Source: Mycolicibacterium arenosum (GTDB lineage Bacteria; Actinomycetota; Actinomycetes; Mycobacteriales; Mycobacteriaceae). From it: DNA of 64,000 nt. Positions 15,719-23,893 of the stretch are shown here, piece by piece. The translations under genes were made by a program, and so were the position numbers. Position 1 is the stretch's first letter, and every line of letters starts with the position of its first letter. The stretch covers positions 37,892-101,891 of the forward strand of contig NZ_JANDBD010000019.1 in the NCBI RefSeq assembly GCF_024320865.1. Reading direction: 5' to 3'. Under the pieces are notes generated by a model. It saw only the letters and a program-made list of their open reading frames with translations, did not search any database and was not told the DNA's origin.

Positions 15719-16282
15719 GTGCCGAGGCCAGCCCGCTACTCGAAAGACGATCTGCTCGACGCCGCCGCTGCGCTACTGGCGACGGAGGGGCCCGCGGCGG
15801 TGGCGATGGCCGGAGTCGCCCGCGCGGTCGGCGCGCCCAGCGGATCCGTCTATCACCGTTTCCCGACCAGGGCCGCACTGTGCGGCGCCCTGTGGCTGCG
15901 CACCGAGGAGCGCTTCCAGGCGGGGTTCGTCGCCGCCCTCGGTTCGGGTATCGACGAAGTCGAAAGATGTGTCGCCGCAGCGTGTTACGTGGTCACGTGG
16001 TGTCGCGCGCATCCGAACGACGCGCAGGTGCTCGTACTGGGACCGGGTGCGCTCGATATGGCGGAATGGCCCGATTCGGTGCGCGAGCGGCGCGGCGAAC
16101 TGCAGCGCACCGTCGGCGCCGCGATGGCGGGCTTCACGGCCGACCCCGATCGGCTGCGCGCAGCGGTGGTCGACGTGCCGGTGGGTGTGATTCGCAGGCA
16201 CTTGGTTGCGCGGCAAACCATTCCGGCATCCGCGGAGGCGATCGTAGAGGATTGCGCCCGAGCGTTAATTGCAGTGTGCTAA
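15719..16282 (+). CDS. TetR-family transcriptional regulator
   Basis: The protein is 187 residues from the GTG at 15719. The N-terminal helix-turn-helix is clear: DDLLDAAAALLATEGPAAV, then MAGVARAVGAPSGSVYHRFP and TRAALCGALW. The C-terminal ligand-binding domain contains an unusual Cys pair (ERCVAAACYVVTWC), which might sense redox or electrophiles; this is inference. It is divergently arranged with the SnoaL-like gene, and the palindrome between them is the likely autoregulatory site. Confidence 0.92.
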   Translation: MPRPARYSKDDLLDAAAALLATEGPAAVAMAGVARAVGAPSGSVYHRFPTRAALCGALWLRTEERFQAGFVAALGSGIDEVERCVAAACYVVTWCRAHPNDAQVLVLGPGALDMAEWPDSVRERRGELQRTVGAAMAGFTADPDRLRAAVVDVPVGVIRRHLVARQTIPASAEAIVEDCARALIAVC

Positions 16283-16346
16283 CGAATCGGCGCTGATTCG
16301 GGCGCGGCGCATCTATTTACAGGTGAGGACGTGTTCTCGTAGATCC

Positions 16347-16850
16347 ATGTCGATTGACGACGCACGCGCCGACTGGTTGCGCACCCTGCTGCGGACGCTC
16401 CTCGCCGCGGCCGCGGTCGGGGCTGCTCTGTGCACGCTCATGGCTACCAACGGCTATTTGCCTCTGGCCGCCGCCAAACCGGCCTTCGTCGTGGACGGCC
16501 GGGGTTACGTGAACACCCCGGCCCGCTGCGACGCGGCCCAGACCCCCGTGTTCGCCGGGCGAACCCCGCTGTCGCTCATCGCGATCTGCCAGGACAAGAG
16601 GGGCGGCTACGAGTATCGCGGGATGCGGTTGCGCGACCGCGCGCTGCTCAAGCTGCCCGCGGAGCAGCTGGGCAACGGGTGCTTCGGCGCCAGCACGAAG
16701 GACATCACGTACACGGTGTCCGAGCGCAAGCTGCTGCTGACCGCCAAACTGCGCGTCGTCCGCGACGAGGCGATGCTGGAGTTCACGGACTTCACCGCCG
16801 AGGCACCGGCGGCGGCACCGGTGGACAAGGCATCCGGCACCGTCGGCTAG
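16347..16850 (+). CDS. Membrane-anchored or secreted protein of unknown function
   Basis: The protein is 167 residues from the ATG at 16347. It has a single N-terminal hydrophobic segment (LLRTLLAAAAVGAALCTLMA, about 14-33), which could be a signal anchor, and an extracytoplasmic part with three cysteines (ARCDAAQTP, IAICQDKRGG, GNGCFGAS) and a charged C-terminal region that ends in a Pro/Ala tail. The family is not recognised. It is followed 2 bp later by the convergent oxidoreductase gene. The Cys residues and topology suggest a disulfide-stabilised periplasmic domain. Confidence 0.75.
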   Translation: MSIDDARADWLRTLLRTLLAAAAVGAALCTLMATNGYLPLAAAKPAFVVDGRGYVNTPARCDAAQTPVFAGRTPLSLIAICQDKRGGYEYRGMRLRDRALLKLPAEQLGNGCFGASTKDITYTVSERKLLLTAKLRVVRDEAMLEFTDFTAEAPAAAPVDKASGTVG

Positions 16851-16852
16851 TG

Positions 16853-18046
16853 CTAGACCGGTGTCGGCGAGCCGGTCACGACGCAGTGCGTGTGGCTGTA
16901 GATCGTCGCCATGCACTTGTTGCAGTGTGTGCACAGCGAGCGGATGCTGCGCGCGTCGCCGTCGTCCTTGATGCGGTTGATGAGATCGGGTTCGGCGAGT
17001 AGCGCGCGGCCCATCGCGACGAACTCGAAACCCTCGGCCATGGCGAGGTCCATCGTCTCGCGATTCGTGATGCCGCCCAACAGGATCAGCGGCATCTTCA
17101 GCTCGGCGCGGAACTGCTTGGCGTCGCGCAGTAGGAACGCCTCGCGATACGGGTACTCGCGGAGGAACTTCTTCCCGGTCATGCGGATGCCCCAGCGCAG
17201 TGGCGGCTTGAACGCACCTGCGAACTCCTTGACCGGAGCGTCGCCGCGGAACAGGTACATCGGGTTGACCAGCGAGCTGCCCGCGGTCAGTTCGAGGGCG
17301 TCGAGTCCGCCGTCCTCCTCGAGCCACTTCGCGGTCTGGAGCGACTCCTCGATCGGGATGCCGCCGCGCACCCCGTCGGCCATCGTCAACTTCGCGGTGA
17401 TCGCGATCTGGCCGCCCACCGCCTGGCGCACCGCGGTGACCATGCCGCGGGCGACCTTGGCGCGGTTCTCCAGCGAGCCGCCGAACTCGTCGTCGCGGCG
17501 GTTGATCAGCGGACTGAGAAACGAGCTCGCGAAGTAGTTGTGTCCGAGGTGGACTTCCACGGCGTCGAAGCCGGCGTCGACGGCGTACCGGGCGGCGTCG
17601 GCGTGCGCGGCGATGATGTCGTCGATGTCGGCCCGCGTGGCCTTGCGGGCGAACCGCATCGACATCGGATTGAAGAACCGCACCGGCGCGAGGGCCGTCG
17701 CCTTCGTCGTACGGGCATTGGCGACGGGTCCGGCGTGGCCGATCTGCGCGCTGACGGCTGCGCCCTCGGCGTGGATGGCCGCTGTGAGCTTCTGCAAACC
17801 GGGGATGGCTTCGGGCCGCCACCAGATCACGTTGCCCTCGGTGCGTCCGCCTTGGGTCACCGCGAGGTACGCCACCGTGGTCATCCCGACCCCGCCCGCC
17901 GCGGGCAGCCGGTGGTAGGTGATGAGGTCGTCGGTCACCAGTGCATTCGGCGTCGACGCTTCGAACGTCGCGGCCTTGATGACGCGGTTGCGAAGCGTCA
18001 CCGGGCCGAGCTGAGCAGGGGTGAACACATTGGGCTGAGTGTCCAT
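16853..18046 (-). CDS. NADH:flavin oxidoreductase, old-yellow-enzyme family (Rv3359-like)
   Basis: The protein is 397 residues from the ATG at 18046. It has a TIM-barrel flavoprotein layout: FTPAQLGPVTLRNRVIKAA at the N-terminus, SAQIGHAGPVAN, the catalytic-type DAVEVHLGHNYFASSFLSP and the FMN-binding VAMGRALLAEPDLINRI. The C-terminus carries CTHCNKCMATIYSHTHC, resembling the iron-sulfur Cys cluster of 2,4-dienoyl-CoA reductase relatives, but the large C-terminal FAD/NAD domain of those enzymes is absent. The substrate is unknown, probably an enone or enoyl-thioester. Rv3359 next to folD in M. tuberculosis matches in length. It is divergent from folD with 28 bp between starts. Confidence 0.88.
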   Translation of the reverse strand: MDTQPNVFTPAQLGPVTLRNRVIKAATFEASTPNALVTDDLITYHRLPAAGGVGMTTVAYLAVTQGGRTEGNVIWWRPEAIPGLQKLTAAIHAEGAAVSAQIGHAGPVANARTTKATALAPVRFFNPMSMRFARKATRADIDDIIAAHADAARYAVDAGFDAVEVHLGHNYFASSFLSPLINRRDDEFGGSLENRAKVARGMVTAVRQAVGGQIAITAKLTMADGVRGGIPIEESLQTAKWLEEDGGLDALELTAGSSLVNPMYLFRGDAPVKEFAGAFKPPLRWGIRMTGKKFLREYPYREAFLLRDAKQFRAELKMPLILLGGITNRETMDLAMAEGFEFVAMGRALLAEPDLINRIKDDGDARSIRSLCTHCNKCMATIYSHTHCVVTGSPTPV

Positions 18047-18074
18047 AACAGGGGAGCCTGCCACAATGTGTGCC

Positions 18075-18929
18075 GTGGGAGCGATCACTCTGGACGGTAA
18101 GGCCACACGCGACGAGATCTTCACCGACCTGAAGGACCGGGTGGCGGCGCTGACCGCCGCGGGTCGCACGCCGGGGTTGGGGACCGTGCTCGTCGGCGAC
18201 GACCCCGGCTCGCACGCCTACGTTCGCGGCAAGCACGCCGACTGCGCCAAGGTCGGCATCACGTCGATTCGGCGCGACCTGCCCGCCGACATCAGCCAAG
18301 CCGAGCTCGACGCGACGATCGACGAACTCAACGCGAACCCCGAGTGCACCGGGTACATCGTGCAGCTGCCGCTGCCCAAGCACCTCGACGAGAACGCCGC
18401 ACTCGAACGCATCGATCCGGCCAAGGACGCCGACGGACTGCACCCGACCAACCTCGGACGGCTGGTGCTCAACGAGCCCGCGCCGCTGCCGTGTACCCCG
18501 CGCGGCATCGTGCACCTGCTGCGCCGCTTCGACGTGGAGATCGCGGGCGCGCACGTCGTGGTGATCGGACGCGGTGTGACCGTCGGCAGGCCGATGGGGC
18601 TGCTGCTCACCCGTCGCTCCGAGAACGCGACGGTCACGCTGTGCCACACCGGGACTCGCGATCTGCCCAGCCTGGTCCGGCAGGCCGACATCGTCATCGC
18701 CGCGGTGGGGGTGACGCACCTGGTGACCGCCGATATGGTCAAGCCGGGGGCCGCGCTGGTCGATGTCGGCGTCAGTCGCGACGCCGAGGGCAAGCTCGTC
18801 GGCGATCTGCATCCCGACGTATGGGATGTCGCGGGGCACGTGTCGCCCAACCCCGGCGGCGTCGGCCCGCTGACGCGCGCGTTCCTGCTGACGAACGTCG
18901 TCGAGCTGGAGGAAGCGAAGCGCGGGTGA
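18075..18929 (+). CDS. folD: Bifunctional methylenetetrahydrofolate dehydrogenase/cyclohydrolase
   Basis: The protein is 284 residues from the GTG at 18075, which gives VGAITLDGKATRDEIF, in line with mycobacterial FolD. It interconverts 5,10-methylene-THF and 10-formyl-THF with NADP. The key Lys lies in SHAYVRGKHADCAKVGI, and QLPLPKHLDENA, KDADGLHP and GRGVTVGRPMGLLL (the dinucleotide-binding site) are intact, as is PNPGGVGPLTRAFLLTN. It overlaps the next small membrane-protein gene at GTGA. Confidence 0.97.
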   Translation: MGAITLDGKATRDEIFTDLKDRVAALTAAGRTPGLGTVLVGDDPGSHAYVRGKHADCAKVGITSIRRDLPADISQAELDATIDELNANPECTGYIVQLPLPKHLDENAALERIDPAKDADGLHPTNLGRLVLNEPAPLPCTPRGIVHLLRRFDVEIAGAHVVVIGRGVTVGRPMGLLLTRRSENATVTLCHTGTRDLPSLVRQADIVIAAVGVTHLVTADMVKPGAALVDVGVSRDAEGKLVGDLHPDVWDVAGHVSPNPGGVGPLTRAFLLTNVVELEEAKRG

Positions 18930-19219
18930 CGCCGAAGGAGATCGCGCACAAGGTGTTCGCGGGGCAGTGGCCGATCCTGTCGGTGGGTCTGGTGCTGCTG
19001 GCGGCGTTCGGCCTCGTCGTCGCGGGCTACTGGCGCCGTGGCGCCCTGGTGCTCGCGATCGGGGTGGGCATCGCCTCGGCACTGCGGCTGACCATGCCCG
19101 AGGACCGGGCCGGCCTGCTGGTCGTGCGCTCCCGGACCGTCGACGTCATCACCACGGCGGCGGTCAGCGCGGCGATGTTCTACATCGCGTGGACGATCGA
19201 CCCCCTCGGCACCAGCTAG
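18926..19219 (+). CDS. DUF3017 membrane protein (Rv3355c-like)
   Basis: The protein is 97 residues from the GTG at 18926, coupled to folD by a 4-bp overlap. Three transmembrane helices are evident (WPILSVGLVLLAAFGLVVAG, ALVLAIGVGIASALRL, VITTAAVSAAMFYIAW). It is the DUF3017 family protein that follows folD in actinobacteria. The function is unknown; the strict linkage suggests a role tied to folate or one-carbon metabolism, or simply operon inertia. Confidence 0.88.
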   Translation: MTPKEIAHKVFAGQWPILSVGLVLLAAFGLVVAGYWRRGALVLAIGVGIASALRLTMPEDRAGLLVVRSRTVDVITTAAVSAAMFYIAWTIDPLGTS

Positions 19220-19220
19220 C

Positions 19221-19859
19221 TCACCTCAGCTTGAGCGCCGCCGCCACGATCGGCTTCGCCCACGCCGGCGTCGCACTCACATCCGTTGGGGCCACGATGT
19301 CTCCGCGCACCACGTGCAGGATCAGGACCGGCTGCGGCGCGACACCTTGAGCCGGGTCGCCGGCCGCGGAGTTATCGTAGACGCGCAGCTCGGTGAGGAC
19401 GGGCAGCAGGCTGATCAGGTTGAGCCGACTGTGCCGCCAGCGCTTCCGGATGGCCTCCTCGGGGATGTCGTGACCACCGCCGGCCACCCGCTGGCGCACC
19501 CGCGCGAGGTGCATCTCGGGACTGGCCAACCCGACGTAGAACACGTGCACCTCGAAGCCCGCGGCCGCGGCCTCGGACAGCAGGCGCGTCATCGTGCCGC
19601 CGCCGAGCGTGGTCTCGAACGCGAAGTCCAGACGTTCGGCGAGCGCGCGTTCCAGCAGTCGCCGACCCTGCCGCCACGCGGCGGCGTTCGCCTTGACCTG
19701 CTCTAAGCCGGGGTTGGCCGCGATCAACGCGCGAGCGGCCTCGTCGGGGTTGTAGTACTCGCCACCCGCGGCGCGAATCATCGCGCCGCCGATACTGCTC
19801 TTGCCCGCGCCGTTGACCCCGGCGAGAACGTGGATGGTCGGCGGTGCGGTCCGACTCAG
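19221..19859 (-). CDS. Zeta-toxin-like P-loop kinase, probable toxin of a Phd-type pair
   Basis: The first ATG (19781) would remove the Walker A motif. In the same frame upstream the sequence reads TIHVLAGVNGAGKSSIGGAM, a proper P-loop, and the frame has no ATG, GTG or TTG before it. The best start is a CTG at 19859 that overlaps the antitoxin stop as CTGA, mimicking the usual ATGA/GTGA coupling; this gives 212 residues. Other zeta-like features are YYNPDEAARALIAANPG, FAFETTLGGGTMTRLLSEAAAAGF and a sensor Arg region HDIPEEAIRKRW. Zeta toxins phosphorylate UDP-N-acetylglucosamine or related molecules; the substrate here is unknown. Some relatives are stand-alone kinases without toxicity. Confidence 0.8.
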   Translation of the reverse strand: MSRTAPPTIHVLAGVNGAGKSSIGGAMIRAAGGEYYNPDEAARALIAANPGLEQVKANAAAWRQGRRLLERALAERLDFAFETTLGGGTMTRLLSEAAAAGFEVHVFYVGLASPEMHLARVRQRVAGGGHDIPEEAIRKRWRHSRLNLISLLPVLTELRVYDNSAAGDPAQGVAPQPVLILHVVRGDIVAPTDVSATPAWAKPIVAAALKLR

Positions 19860-20215
19860 CGGGAGCGTCGCTTCGGGCGTGCGGCCTTCACCGCGGCGCG
19901 GCCGAGGTCAGCGGGTGACGCGTCGAACGCCGCCGCGACGCCCGCCTTGGCCGCGGGCCTCTGCATCCGGTCCAGCAGCGCGTCGAATTCCTCGGTGAGC
20001 TCGTCGAGCACCGGCGAGCCCGCGCGCGTCAGCGCCTGGAACTCGGCGTAGGACAACAGCACCGCCTTGGTGGTGTTGTGCTTGGTGATCGCGACGGCGC
20101 CCGTCTGCGCGGCCTGCTCGAAGACCGCCCCGAACTCGTTCTTGAAACGGGTGGCGGGCACCGACGGCACGTCGACGAGCTCGCCGTCCCGGTTGCGGAA
20201 ACTCAGCGTGGTCAT
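19856..20215 (-). CDS. Phd/YefM-type antitoxin
   Basis: The protein is 119 residues. The N-terminal part resembles the Phd/YefM fold (VPATRFKNEFGAVFEQAAQTG, then AVAITKHNTTKAVLLSYAEFQAL), which binds DNA as a dimer. The basic C-terminal tail (KAARPKRRSR) would contact the toxin or nucleic acid. It is upstream of and translationally coupled to the zeta-like kinase gene. It probably autoregulates through the repeats at 20232-20266. Confidence 0.85.
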   Translation of the reverse strand: MTTLSFRNRDGELVDVPSVPATRFKNEFGAVFEQAAQTGAVAITKHNTTKAVLLSYAEFQALTRAGSPVLDELTEEFDALLDRMQRPAAKAGVAAAFDASPADLGRAAVKAARPKRRSR

Positions 20216-20231
20216 GCACCCAGTCTAGCCG

Positions 20232-20266
20232 TTTCAGCCATTTTGGACAGAATGGACATTTCAGCC
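20232..20266. promoter_or_regulatory. Direct repeats upstream of the antitoxin gene
   Basis: TTTCAGCC occurs at 20232-20239 and again at 20259-20266, and TGGACA occurs twice between them (20244-20249 and 20253-20258). The array begins about 17 bp upstream of the antitoxin start, in the usual place for a Phd operator. Confidence 0.45.
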
Positions 20267-20280
20267 GGAACGAAACCCGC

Positions 20281-20337
20281 CGAACGTTGGTTACCGCCAC
20301 GCGTTTCGCAGTTTCGCGTTGCGGTAACCAACGTTCG
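20281..20337. repeat. Large palindrome, member of a dispersed 23-bp repeat
   Basis: Two 23-bp arms (20281-20303 and 20315-20337; outer end CGAACGTTGGTTACCGC, inner end CGCG) match with one mismatch around an 11-nt spacer. The left arm, reversed, is identical over 23 bp to 38490-38512. The palindrome lies just after the methyltransferase gene, ahead of the antitoxin operon promoter, so it may terminate the methionine operon. Confidence 0.8.
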
Positions 20338-20350
20338 CGCGTAAGTCGAG

Positions 20351-21085
20351 TTAGGTGGCGAGGGTGGCCCGGATGCCGACCGTGACGTATGGCAGCGCCA
20401 ACCCCGAGGTGTTGGCCAGTGCCGGGTGGGTGTTCAGCAACTCGCGAACCCGGTCGAGCGTGCGGGTGCGCACTTCGGTCGGCGAGGTGATGCAGTAACT
20501 CCGGGACGCGACGAGGTCGACGAGCGCCTGGGGAGTCAGGTAACTCGTCCACTCGATCTGTGACCGCTCCTGGTCGGTGAACGGCGAAGGCAGTGCGACC
20601 TGTCGCCTGCCGTAGGGATCGTCCTCGTGGCCGATGATGCGACCCAGGTCCCTGACCCAGCCGAGACGCTCGTCGCGGACGTTCCACACCAGTCCGAGCC
20701 GGCCGCCCGGCCGCAGCACCCTGGCGACCTCCTTGACCGCACGCTCGGGATCGAACCAGTGCCAGGCCTGCGCGACGAGCACGGAGTCGACGCTGCTGTC
20801 CGGCAGCGGAATCTCCTCGGCCGTGCCGAGCAGGGCGGGAGTGTCCGGCAGCGAGCCGCGCAGCACCTCGAGCATCTCCGGAATGGGGTCGACGGCGATC
20901 ACGTTGAGGCCTCGCTCGACCAGCCGGATCGTCAGCTTGCCGGTCCCCGCCCCGAGGTCGAGCACGTCGCGTGCACCCGACGGCAGCAGCCAGTCGATGG
21001 CCTCCGGCGGGTACGACGGGCGCCCGCGCTCGTAGGCGGCGGCCTCCTCGCCGAACGACAGTGAGCGATCCCGCGCTTCGCTCAC
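20351..21085 (-). CDS. Class I SAM-dependent methyltransferase (Rv3342-like)
   Basis: The protein is 244 residues from the GTG at 21085, which overlaps the metX stop as GTGA. Motif I is VLDLGAGTGKLTIRL, followed by VIAVDPIPEMLEVL, a motif II region (VDSVLVAQAWHWFDP) and VLRPGGRLGLVWNV. It belongs to the Methyltransf_11 type. The methyl acceptor is unknown. Its place as the third gene of the metY-metX operon links SAM use to methionine synthesis, and M. tuberculosis keeps the same gene (Rv3342) beside metA. Confidence 0.9.
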   Translation of the reverse strand: MSEARDRSLSFGEEAAAYERGRPSYPPEAIDWLLPSGARDVLDLGAGTGKLTIRLVERGLNVIAVDPIPEMLEVLRGSLPDTPALLGTAEEIPLPDSSVDSVLVAQAWHWFDPERAVKEVARVLRPGGRLGLVWNVRDERLGWVRDLGRIIGHEDDPYGRRQVALPSPFTDQERSQIEWTSYLTPQALVDLVASRSYCITSPTEVRTRTLDRVRELLNTHPALANTSGLALPYVTVGIRATLAT

Positions 21086-22203
21086 CGCGCCGCCAGGTCG
21101 AGCGTCCGCCTGACCAGGATGCCGACCGCATCCGTTTCGACCAGGAAGCCGTCGTGGCCGAACTCGGACTCGACGACGTTGAGTTCCGCGCATCCCGGCA
21201 GCAACTCGGCGAGTTCCTGCTGCAGCCGCAGGGGATACAGCCGATCCGACGTGATGCCGCCGACGATCACCGGAATCTCGCAGGAGCGCAGGGCCGATCG
21301 CACCCCACCGCGGCCGCGGCCGACGTCGTGGCTGCTGAGCGCATCGGTCAGGACGACGTACGTGCCCGCGTCGAATCGGTTCGCCAGCTTGCCGCCCTGA
21401 TGCTCGAGATAGCTCTGCACGGCGTACCGTCCGCCGTTCGTCGGCTGCTCGTCACCCTGGGCGTCGTTGCCGAACCGATCGTCGAGTTCCTTCTCGCCGC
21501 GATAGGTGAGATGTGCGAAGCGGCGGGCGATCTCGATGCCCGCGCGGGGGGTGCGGCCGGTGTCGTAGTAGTCGCCGCCGTGCCAGTCGGGGTCGGCCTT
21601 GATGGCGGCGACCTGTGCACTCTGCGTGCCGATCTGGTCGGCGGTGGCCCTGGCTCCGACGGCCAGCACGAGTGCCGCCCGCACGGTGTCGGGATGCCCG
21701 ACGATCCACTCCAGCGCCCGCGCCCCGCCCATCGATCCGCCGACGACGGCGGCCACCCGCGTGATGCCGAGCTCGCGCAGCGCCGCCAGATCGGCGTTCA
21801 CCTGGTCGCGCACGGTGATCGCGGGAAACCTTGAGCCCCATGGCTTTCCGTCGGGCGCAATCGAGCTGGGGCCGGTGGACCCGCGGCAGCCGCCCAGCAC
21901 GTTGGTGGCGATGGCGCACCAGCGATCGGTGTCGATCGGCGCTCCCGGTCCGGCGACGCCGTCCCACCAGCCGGGGGTGGGGTGGTCGGGTCCCGCCGGG
22001 CCGGTGACGTGCGAGTCGCCGGTGAGCGCGTGGAGCACCACGACGACGTTGTCACGGGTCGGCGACAGCGCGCCCCAGCGTTGGATCGCGATCTCGACGT
22101 CGTCGAGAACGGTGCCGTTTTCGAGGGTCAGCGAGCCGATGTTCACCACTGCCAGGTCGCCCTCGGCGGGCAACTGCGTGGTGCGGCTCTCCAACGTCGT
22201 CAC
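21082..22203 (-). CDS. metX: Homoserine O-acetyltransferase
   Basis: The protein is 373 residues from a GTG coupled to metY (GTGA). It acetylates L-homoserine with acetyl-CoA to give the substrate for MetY. The alpha/beta-hydrolase-fold features are intact: nucleophile elbow AAVVGGSMGGARALEW, the oxyanion region LHALTGDSHV, and catalytic Asp and His in YPLRLQQELAEL and ESEFGHDGFLVE. It equals metA/Rv3341 of M. tuberculosis. The whole operon is under a SAM-IV riboswitch. Confidence 0.97.
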   Translation of the reverse strand: MTTLESRTTQLPAEGDLAVVNIGSLTLENGTVLDDVEIAIQRWGALSPTRDNVVVVLHALTGDSHVTGPAGPDHPTPGWWDGVAGPGAPIDTDRWCAIATNVLGGCRGSTGPSSIAPDGKPWGSRFPAITVRDQVNADLAALRELGITRVAAVVGGSMGGARALEWIVGHPDTVRAALVLAVGARATADQIGTQSAQVAAIKADPDWHGGDYYDTGRTPRAGIEIARRFAHLTYRGEKELDDRFGNDAQGDEQPTNGGRYAVQSYLEHQGGKLANRFDAGTYVVLTDALSSHDVGRGRGGVRSALRSCEIPVIVGGITSDRLYPLRLQQELAELLPGCAELNVVESEFGHDGFLVETDAVGILVRRTLDLAAR

Positions 22204-23537
22204 ACCGACGCCGCGGTCGCTGCGACACCCGAGAAGGCTTTGGCCGCAGCGAAACCGCGCTCCAGGTCCTCGATGATGTCGTCGATGCCCTCGATGCCGA
22301 CGGCGAGCCGTACCAGGCCGGGGGTCACGCCGGTGGCGAGCTGCTCTTCAGCGGACAGCTGCTGGTGCGTCGTCGACGCCGGGTGGATCACCAGCGAGCG
22401 GACGTCACCGATGTTGGCCACGTGGCTGTGCAGGGTGAGCGCGTCGACGAACGCCTTGCCCGCCGCGATGCCGCCCGACAGTTCGAAGGCCAGGACGGCC
22501 CCAGTTCCCTTGGGCGCCAGCTTCTTTCCAAGGTCGAACCACGGCGAGCTCGGCAGGCCGGCGTAGTTCACCGACACCACGTCGTCGTGCCCCTCGAGGT
22601 ACTCGGCGACGCGCTGCGCATTCGCCACGTGCCGCTCGACGCGCAGGCTCAGCGTTTCGAGGCCCTGGGCGATGAGGAACGCGTTGAACGGTGCGGCGGC
22701 GCTACCCAGGTCACGCAGCAGCTGCACGCGGGCCTTCAGTGCGAAGGCGGGCGGGCCCAGCTCGGCGAACACCACACCGTGGTAGCTCGGGTCCGGCGTC
22801 GTGAAGCCGGGGTGACGGCCCTGCGTCCAGTCGAACGTGCCGCTGTCGACGATCACGCCGGCGATCGCCGAGCCGTGTCCGCCCAGGTACTTCGTCGCCG
22901 AGTGCACGACGATGTCGGCGCCGTGCGCGATCGGCTGGATCAGGTACGGCGTGGCGATCGTGTTGTCGACGATCAGCGGGATGCCGTGTTCGTGCGCGAC
23001 GCCCGACACGCCGGGGATGTCGAGGATGTCGATCTGCGGGTTCGAGATCGTCTCGGCGAAGAACGCCTTGGTGTTCGGCTGAACGGCCGCGCGCCACGAC
23101 GCGAGGTCGTCCGGGTTCTCCACGAACGTGGTCTCGATGCCGAGCTTGGGCAGCGTGTAGTGCAGCAGGTTGTAGGTGCCGCCGTACAGCCGTGGGCTCG
23201 ACACGATGTGATCGCCCGCGCTGGCGAGGTTCAGGATCGCGAACGTCTCCGCGGCCTGGCCGGATGCCAGGAACAGCGCCGCGATACCGCCCTCTAGCGC
23301 GGCGATGCGCTGCTCGACGACGTCCTGCGTCGGGTTCATGATGCGGGTGTAGATGTTGCCGGGCTCGGCGAGGCCGAACAGCGCGGCAGCGTGGTCGGTG
23401 TCGCGGAAGGTGTACGACGTCGTCTGGTAGATCGGCAGGGCCCGCGCGTTTGTCGCGATGTCGGGCGTCTGGCCCGCGTGCACCTGCTTGGTCTCGAACG
23501 ACCAGTTGACCGTCGGGTCCTCTTCTGGCGTGCTCAT
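22200..23537 (-). CDS. metY: O-acetylhomoserine sulfhydrylase
   Basis: The protein is 445 residues from the ATG at 23537. It is a PLP enzyme of the Cys/Met-metabolism family that forms homocysteine from O-acetylhomoserine and sulfide. The PLP lysine is in VVHSATKYLGGHGSAI; other family motifs are LPIYQTTSYTF, EPGNIYTRIMNPTQDVVEQR, FLASGQAAETFAI and LVIHPASTTHQQL. It equals metC/Rv3340 in mycobacterial naming. The leader is a SAM-IV riboswitch. Confidence 0.96.
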   Translation of the reverse strand: MSTPEEDPTVNWSFETKQVHAGQTPDIATNARALPIYQTTSYTFRDTDHAAALFGLAEPGNIYTRIMNPTQDVVEQRIAALEGGIAALFLASGQAAETFAILNLASAGDHIVSSPRLYGGTYNLLHYTLPKLGIETTFVENPDDLASWRAAVQPNTKAFFAETISNPQIDILDIPGVSGVAHEHGIPLIVDNTIATPYLIQPIAHGADIVVHSATKYLGGHGSAIAGVIVDSGTFDWTQGRHPGFTTPDPSYHGVVFAELGPPAFALKARVQLLRDLGSAAAPFNAFLIAQGLETLSLRVERHVANAQRVAEYLEGHDDVVSVNYAGLPSSPWFDLGKKLAPKGTGAVLAFELSGGIAAGKAFVDALTLHSHVANIGDVRSLVIHPASTTHQQLSAEEQLATGVTPGLVRLAVGIEGIDDIIEDLERGFAAAKAFSGVAATAASV

Positions 23538-23575
23538 GTGGAACGAACCTCCATCTATCTCAGGGGGCCCGTACA

Positions 23576-23700
23576 ACGGACCCGCGCTTGCCGCGTAGCC
23601 GTTCTCGACTACTCAACCTGGTCGTCTCCCGGGGCACCCCACCGCGGTTGGAGGGTTGCCGGCCAGCAAGCCGGGGCTTAACGCTGGCGCTCATGACCGA
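23576..23700 (-). ncRNA. SAM-IV riboswitch controlling metY-metX
   Basis: On the minus strand the leader reads GGTCATGAGCGCCAGCG, then AAGCCCCGGCTTGCTGGCC, GGCAACCCTCC, GGTGGGGTGCCCCGGG and GACGACCAGG. These are the conserved blocks of the SAM-I/SAM-IV core (P1, the GGCAACC internal loop and P3). The core spans about 23617-23698, and the extra downstream helices towards 23576 fit the SAM-IV class of actinobacteria rather than SAM-I. SAM binding should reduce metY expression. The rest of the 23538-23893 gap holds the metY ribosome-binding region on one side and the icd promoter on the other; nothing else is recognised there. Confidence 0.9.
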
Positions 23701-23893
23701 TGCGTAGCTTAACTCACAGCCTCACGCGGGTGCCACCAGGTTCCAGCCTGGGCGGCGGATACCGGGGTCGCGTGGGGCGGATGCCTCAATTCGTCGCATG
23801 TCCGGGGGACCCCGCGCTGAGAGCGCCTTCACCGCGTAGGTTCGTAGGCGAATTAACGGGAGTTTCATCGCGACGCCGGGAGAGTGACCGAGA

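Noticed and set aside
16317..19082. 921-residue minus-strand frame
   Set aside because: It crosses three unrelated genes on both strands and has no recognisable domain; it arises from high GC at third positions.
19221..19781. Toxin gene starting at the first ATG
   Set aside because: That start removes the Walker A motif that is plainly encoded upstream in the same frame.
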